Positions 62,916-64,000 of a stretch of 64,000 nt of DNA are shown piece by piece. Both the position numbers and the translations under genes were made by a program. Origin of the DNA: Rhodobacter sp. GTDB taxonomy: Bacteria > Pseudomonadota > Alphaproteobacteria > Rhodobacterales > Rhodobacteraceae. Under the pieces are notes generated by a model. It had not been told where the DNA came from. It saw only the letters and a list, made by a program, of their open reading frames with translations, and searched no databases. The stretch is taken from contig JAIXXB010000004.1 of assembly GCA_027490955.1 (NCBI GenBank), positions 186,001 through 250,000 of the forward strand. The letters are read 5' to 3'. Every line of letters begins with the position of its first letter. Positions within the stretch are counted from its first letter, which is position 1.

Positions 62916-63338
62916 ATGCTGCGCATCAATGACACTATTTCCATTGCTGACTGGGAGCTCAGCGAAAGCTTTATGCGCGCCTCGGGGCCGGGTGGGCAGA
63001 ATGTGAACAAAGTGTCCACGGCGGTGGAATTGCGGTTCGAGGCCGAACGCAGCCCTGCGCTGGCGGCATCGGTGAAGGCGCGGTTGAAGCGGCTGGCGGG
63101 GCGGCGCTGGACGACGGAAGGCGCGATTGTGTTGCAGGTTGATGAGACCCGCAGCCAAGCCCGCAACCGCGAGATTGCCCGCGACAGGCTGGTGGAATTG
63201 ATTGCGCAGGCGCTGGTCAAGCCAAAGCCACGCGTGGCAACCAAACCCACCTATGGCAGCCAATTGCGGCGCATGGCGGGCAAGGCGATACGCGGGGAAG
63301 TCAAAGCGATGCGGGGCAAGGTGGGCGAGGAGGAGTAG
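62916..63338 (+). CDS. arfB: Alternative ribosome-rescue factor B (ArfB/YaeJ, GGQ peptidyl-tRNA hydrolase)
   Basis: 140 residues. The catalytic GGQ is at residues 26-28 in RASGPGGQNVNKVSTAVELR, which places the loop in the peptidyl-transferase centre to hydrolyse peptidyl-tRNA on stalled ribosomes. The C-terminus is a lysine/arginine-rich tail (RRMAGKAIRGEVKAMRGKVG) that probes the empty mRNA channel, separating ArfB from canonical release factors. The start MLRINDTISIADWELSE matches the family; an ATG 12 bp upstream is possible. It lies directly behind an intrinsic terminator and a translated-looking leader. Confidence 0.92.
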   Translation: MLRINDTISIADWELSESFMRASGPGGQNVNKVSTAVELRFEAERSPALAASVKARLKRLAGRRWTTEGAIVLQVDETRSQARNREIARDRLVELIAQALVKPKPRVATKPTYGSQLRRMAGKAIRGEVKAMRGKVGEEE

Positions 63339-63396
63339 GGGGCTAGCCCCCTCGATGCTTTTGCGGGCAAAAGCATCTCACCCCCAGGATATTTGC
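63338..63396. repeat. Rhodobacterales-type intergenic palindrome pair
   Basis: Directly after the arfB stop comes the palindrome GGGGGCTAGCCCCC (63338-63351). A 10-bp hairpin GATGCTTTTG / CAAAAGCATC (63354-63363 / 63368-63377, CGGG loop) follows, then CCCCCAGGATATTTGC and a purine-rich tail. From memory, similar composite elements recur between genes in Rhodobacteraceae genomes. It may end transcription from both arfB and pncB. Only one copy is present in this window, so repetition cannot be shown here. Confidence 0.6.
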
Positions 63397-63436
63397 AAAA
63401 AAGAAGAAGCGCGGATGCCCTTTGGGGTCTTTTTGG

Positions 63437-64000
63437 TTAGACCACCACCTTTTGCGCCACCTGCTGCCCTACGCCGAACACCCGTTTGTAGCGGTCTATC
63501 TGATCCTTCGGGCCCATCGCCTTGTTCGGGTTGTCGGACAGTTTCACTGTGGGGCGGCCATTGGCGGACACCGCTTTGCAGACCAGCGAAAAGGGGGCCA
63601 GCCCATCGCCTTCGGCCAGCCCGCGAAAATCATTGGTCAGCATCGTGCCCCAGCCAAAGGAAACTTTCACGCGGCCATAGAATTGGCGGTGCAATTCGAT
63701 GATTTTGTCTACATCCAGCCCGTCCGAGAAGATGACCAGTTTTTGCGTGGGGTCTTCGCCGCGTTCCCGCCACCATTTGATCGCGGTTTCCGCGCCGGTG
63801 GCGGGATCGCCGCTGTCAATGCGAATGCCTGTCCAACTGGCCAGCCAATCGGGGGCGCGTTGCAAAAAGCCCGCCGTCCCGTAAGTATCGGGCAGCATGA
63901 TGCGCAGATTGCCATCGTGTTCTTCTTGCCAATCGGCCAGCACCTTATAGGGGGCCTGTGCCAGTTCGGCATCGGACTCGGCCAATGCTGAATAGACCAT
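63437..64000 (-). CDS. pncB: Nicotinate phosphoribosyltransferase (C-terminal part)
   Basis: The last 187 codons of a gene entering from the right edge. PncB makes nicotinate mononucleotide from nicotinate and PRPP in NAD salvage. The visible part has TGIRIDSGDPATGAETAIKW, KLVIFSDGLDVDKIIELHRQ and VSFGWGTMLTNDFRG, which form the PRPP/substrate barrel of the family, followed by SLVCKAVSANGRPTVKLSDN. The first Met in frame near 63998 is internal, not the start. It converges with arfB across the intergenic palindromes. Confidence 0.94.
   Translation of the reverse strand: MVYSALAESDAELAQAPYKVLADWQEEHDGNLRIMLPDTYGTAGFLQRAPDWLASWTGIRIDSGDPATGAETAIKWWRERGEDPTQKLVIFSDGLDVDKIIELHRQFYGRVKVSFGWGTMLTNDFRGLAEGDGLAPFSLVCKAVSANGRPTVKLSDNPNKAMGPKDQIDRYKRVFGVGQQVAQKVVV

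Noticed and set aside
1-64000. tRNA genes, IS elements, prophage or CRISPR arrays.
   Set aside because: Intergenic gaps are all short. No transposase, integrase or phage-like product, no spaced direct repeats and no cloverleaf-like segment were seen by eye; a tRNAscan or CRISPR finder run would settle it.

Overview
The window looks like core chromosome of an alphaproteobacterium of the order Rhodobacterales (family Rhodobacteraceae sensu lato). The main reasons are the gene order rdgB-rph-hrcA-grpE-mutS, divergent serB / serC-serA, a fused CysNC, a GbpR/ChvE/Ggu-type sugar operon, the density of L,D-transpeptidases, and intergenic palindromes of a kind I associate with this order. Coding density is very high. 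No gap exceeds 300 bp, and many genes overlap by 1-28 bp. I see no tRNA, rRNA, insertion sequence, prophage or CRISPR array. The family placement rests on gene content and order, not on a database search.

Layout. 0-5.3 kb: rdgB (cut by the left edge), rph, then the heat-shock pair hrcA-grpE facing mutS. 5.3-12.5 kb: exported MsrA, a class IV aminotransferase coupled to a sulfotransferase-like protein, a GNAT enzyme with argG, ilvA, and an Hpt protein divergent from a receiver-PP2C phosphatase. 12.5-20.7 kb: two Nudix hydrolases, Hsp33, CCA-adding enzyme, a pair of ABC half-exporters and an RNA m5U methyltransferase. 20.7-22.9 kb: an envelope cluster (two L,D-transpeptidases, a CAP-domain lipoprotein, and a 59-residue exported peptide with unusual codon use). 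23-25.8 kb: sulfate activation (cysD-cysNC). 25.9-37 kb: LuxR- and LysR-type regulators and a seven-gene sugar operon: periplasmic binding protein, ABC ATPase, permease and four enzymes of non-phosphorylative L-arabinose/D-galactose oxidation. 37-43.5 kb: ZapE-like ATPase, a TSUP permease, the serine pathway (serB, serC, serA) and a PPP-family phosphatase. 43.4-54.9 kb: MFS transporter, penicillin-binding protein 1C with an alpha-2-macroglobulin (peptidoglycan repair/defence pair), and a large hybrid histidine kinase. 54.8-62.7 kb: yaaA, recQ, yggT, a thioesterase, a UMF1-type transporter, MepA endopeptidase, a phytase-esterase-like protein and a queuosine-precursor transporter. 62.7-64 kb: a compact structured transcription unit with an 18-codon ORF, arfB, an intergenic repeat and the C-terminal part of pncB (cut by the right edge).

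The most interesting region is 62,660-62,900, just upstream of the ribosome-rescue gene arfB. It has a TTGACA promoter element with an overlapping dyad. Next comes a 16-nt stretch that is the exact complement of the bacterial 16S rRNA 3' end, placed as a Shine-Dalgarno for an 18-codon GTG-start ORF. Three successive hairpins follow: the first contains the ORF stop codon and the last is a 12-bp intrinsic terminator. It could be a translation-sensing attenuator for arfB, or a small RNA/micropeptide gene. Other points of note: a perfect TTAACGT dyad between the Hpt and PP2C genes, a class IV aminotransferase whose conserved PLP-contacting Glu appears to be Thr, a two-hairpin leader upstream of serC, and a sugar operon that lacks a lactonase.
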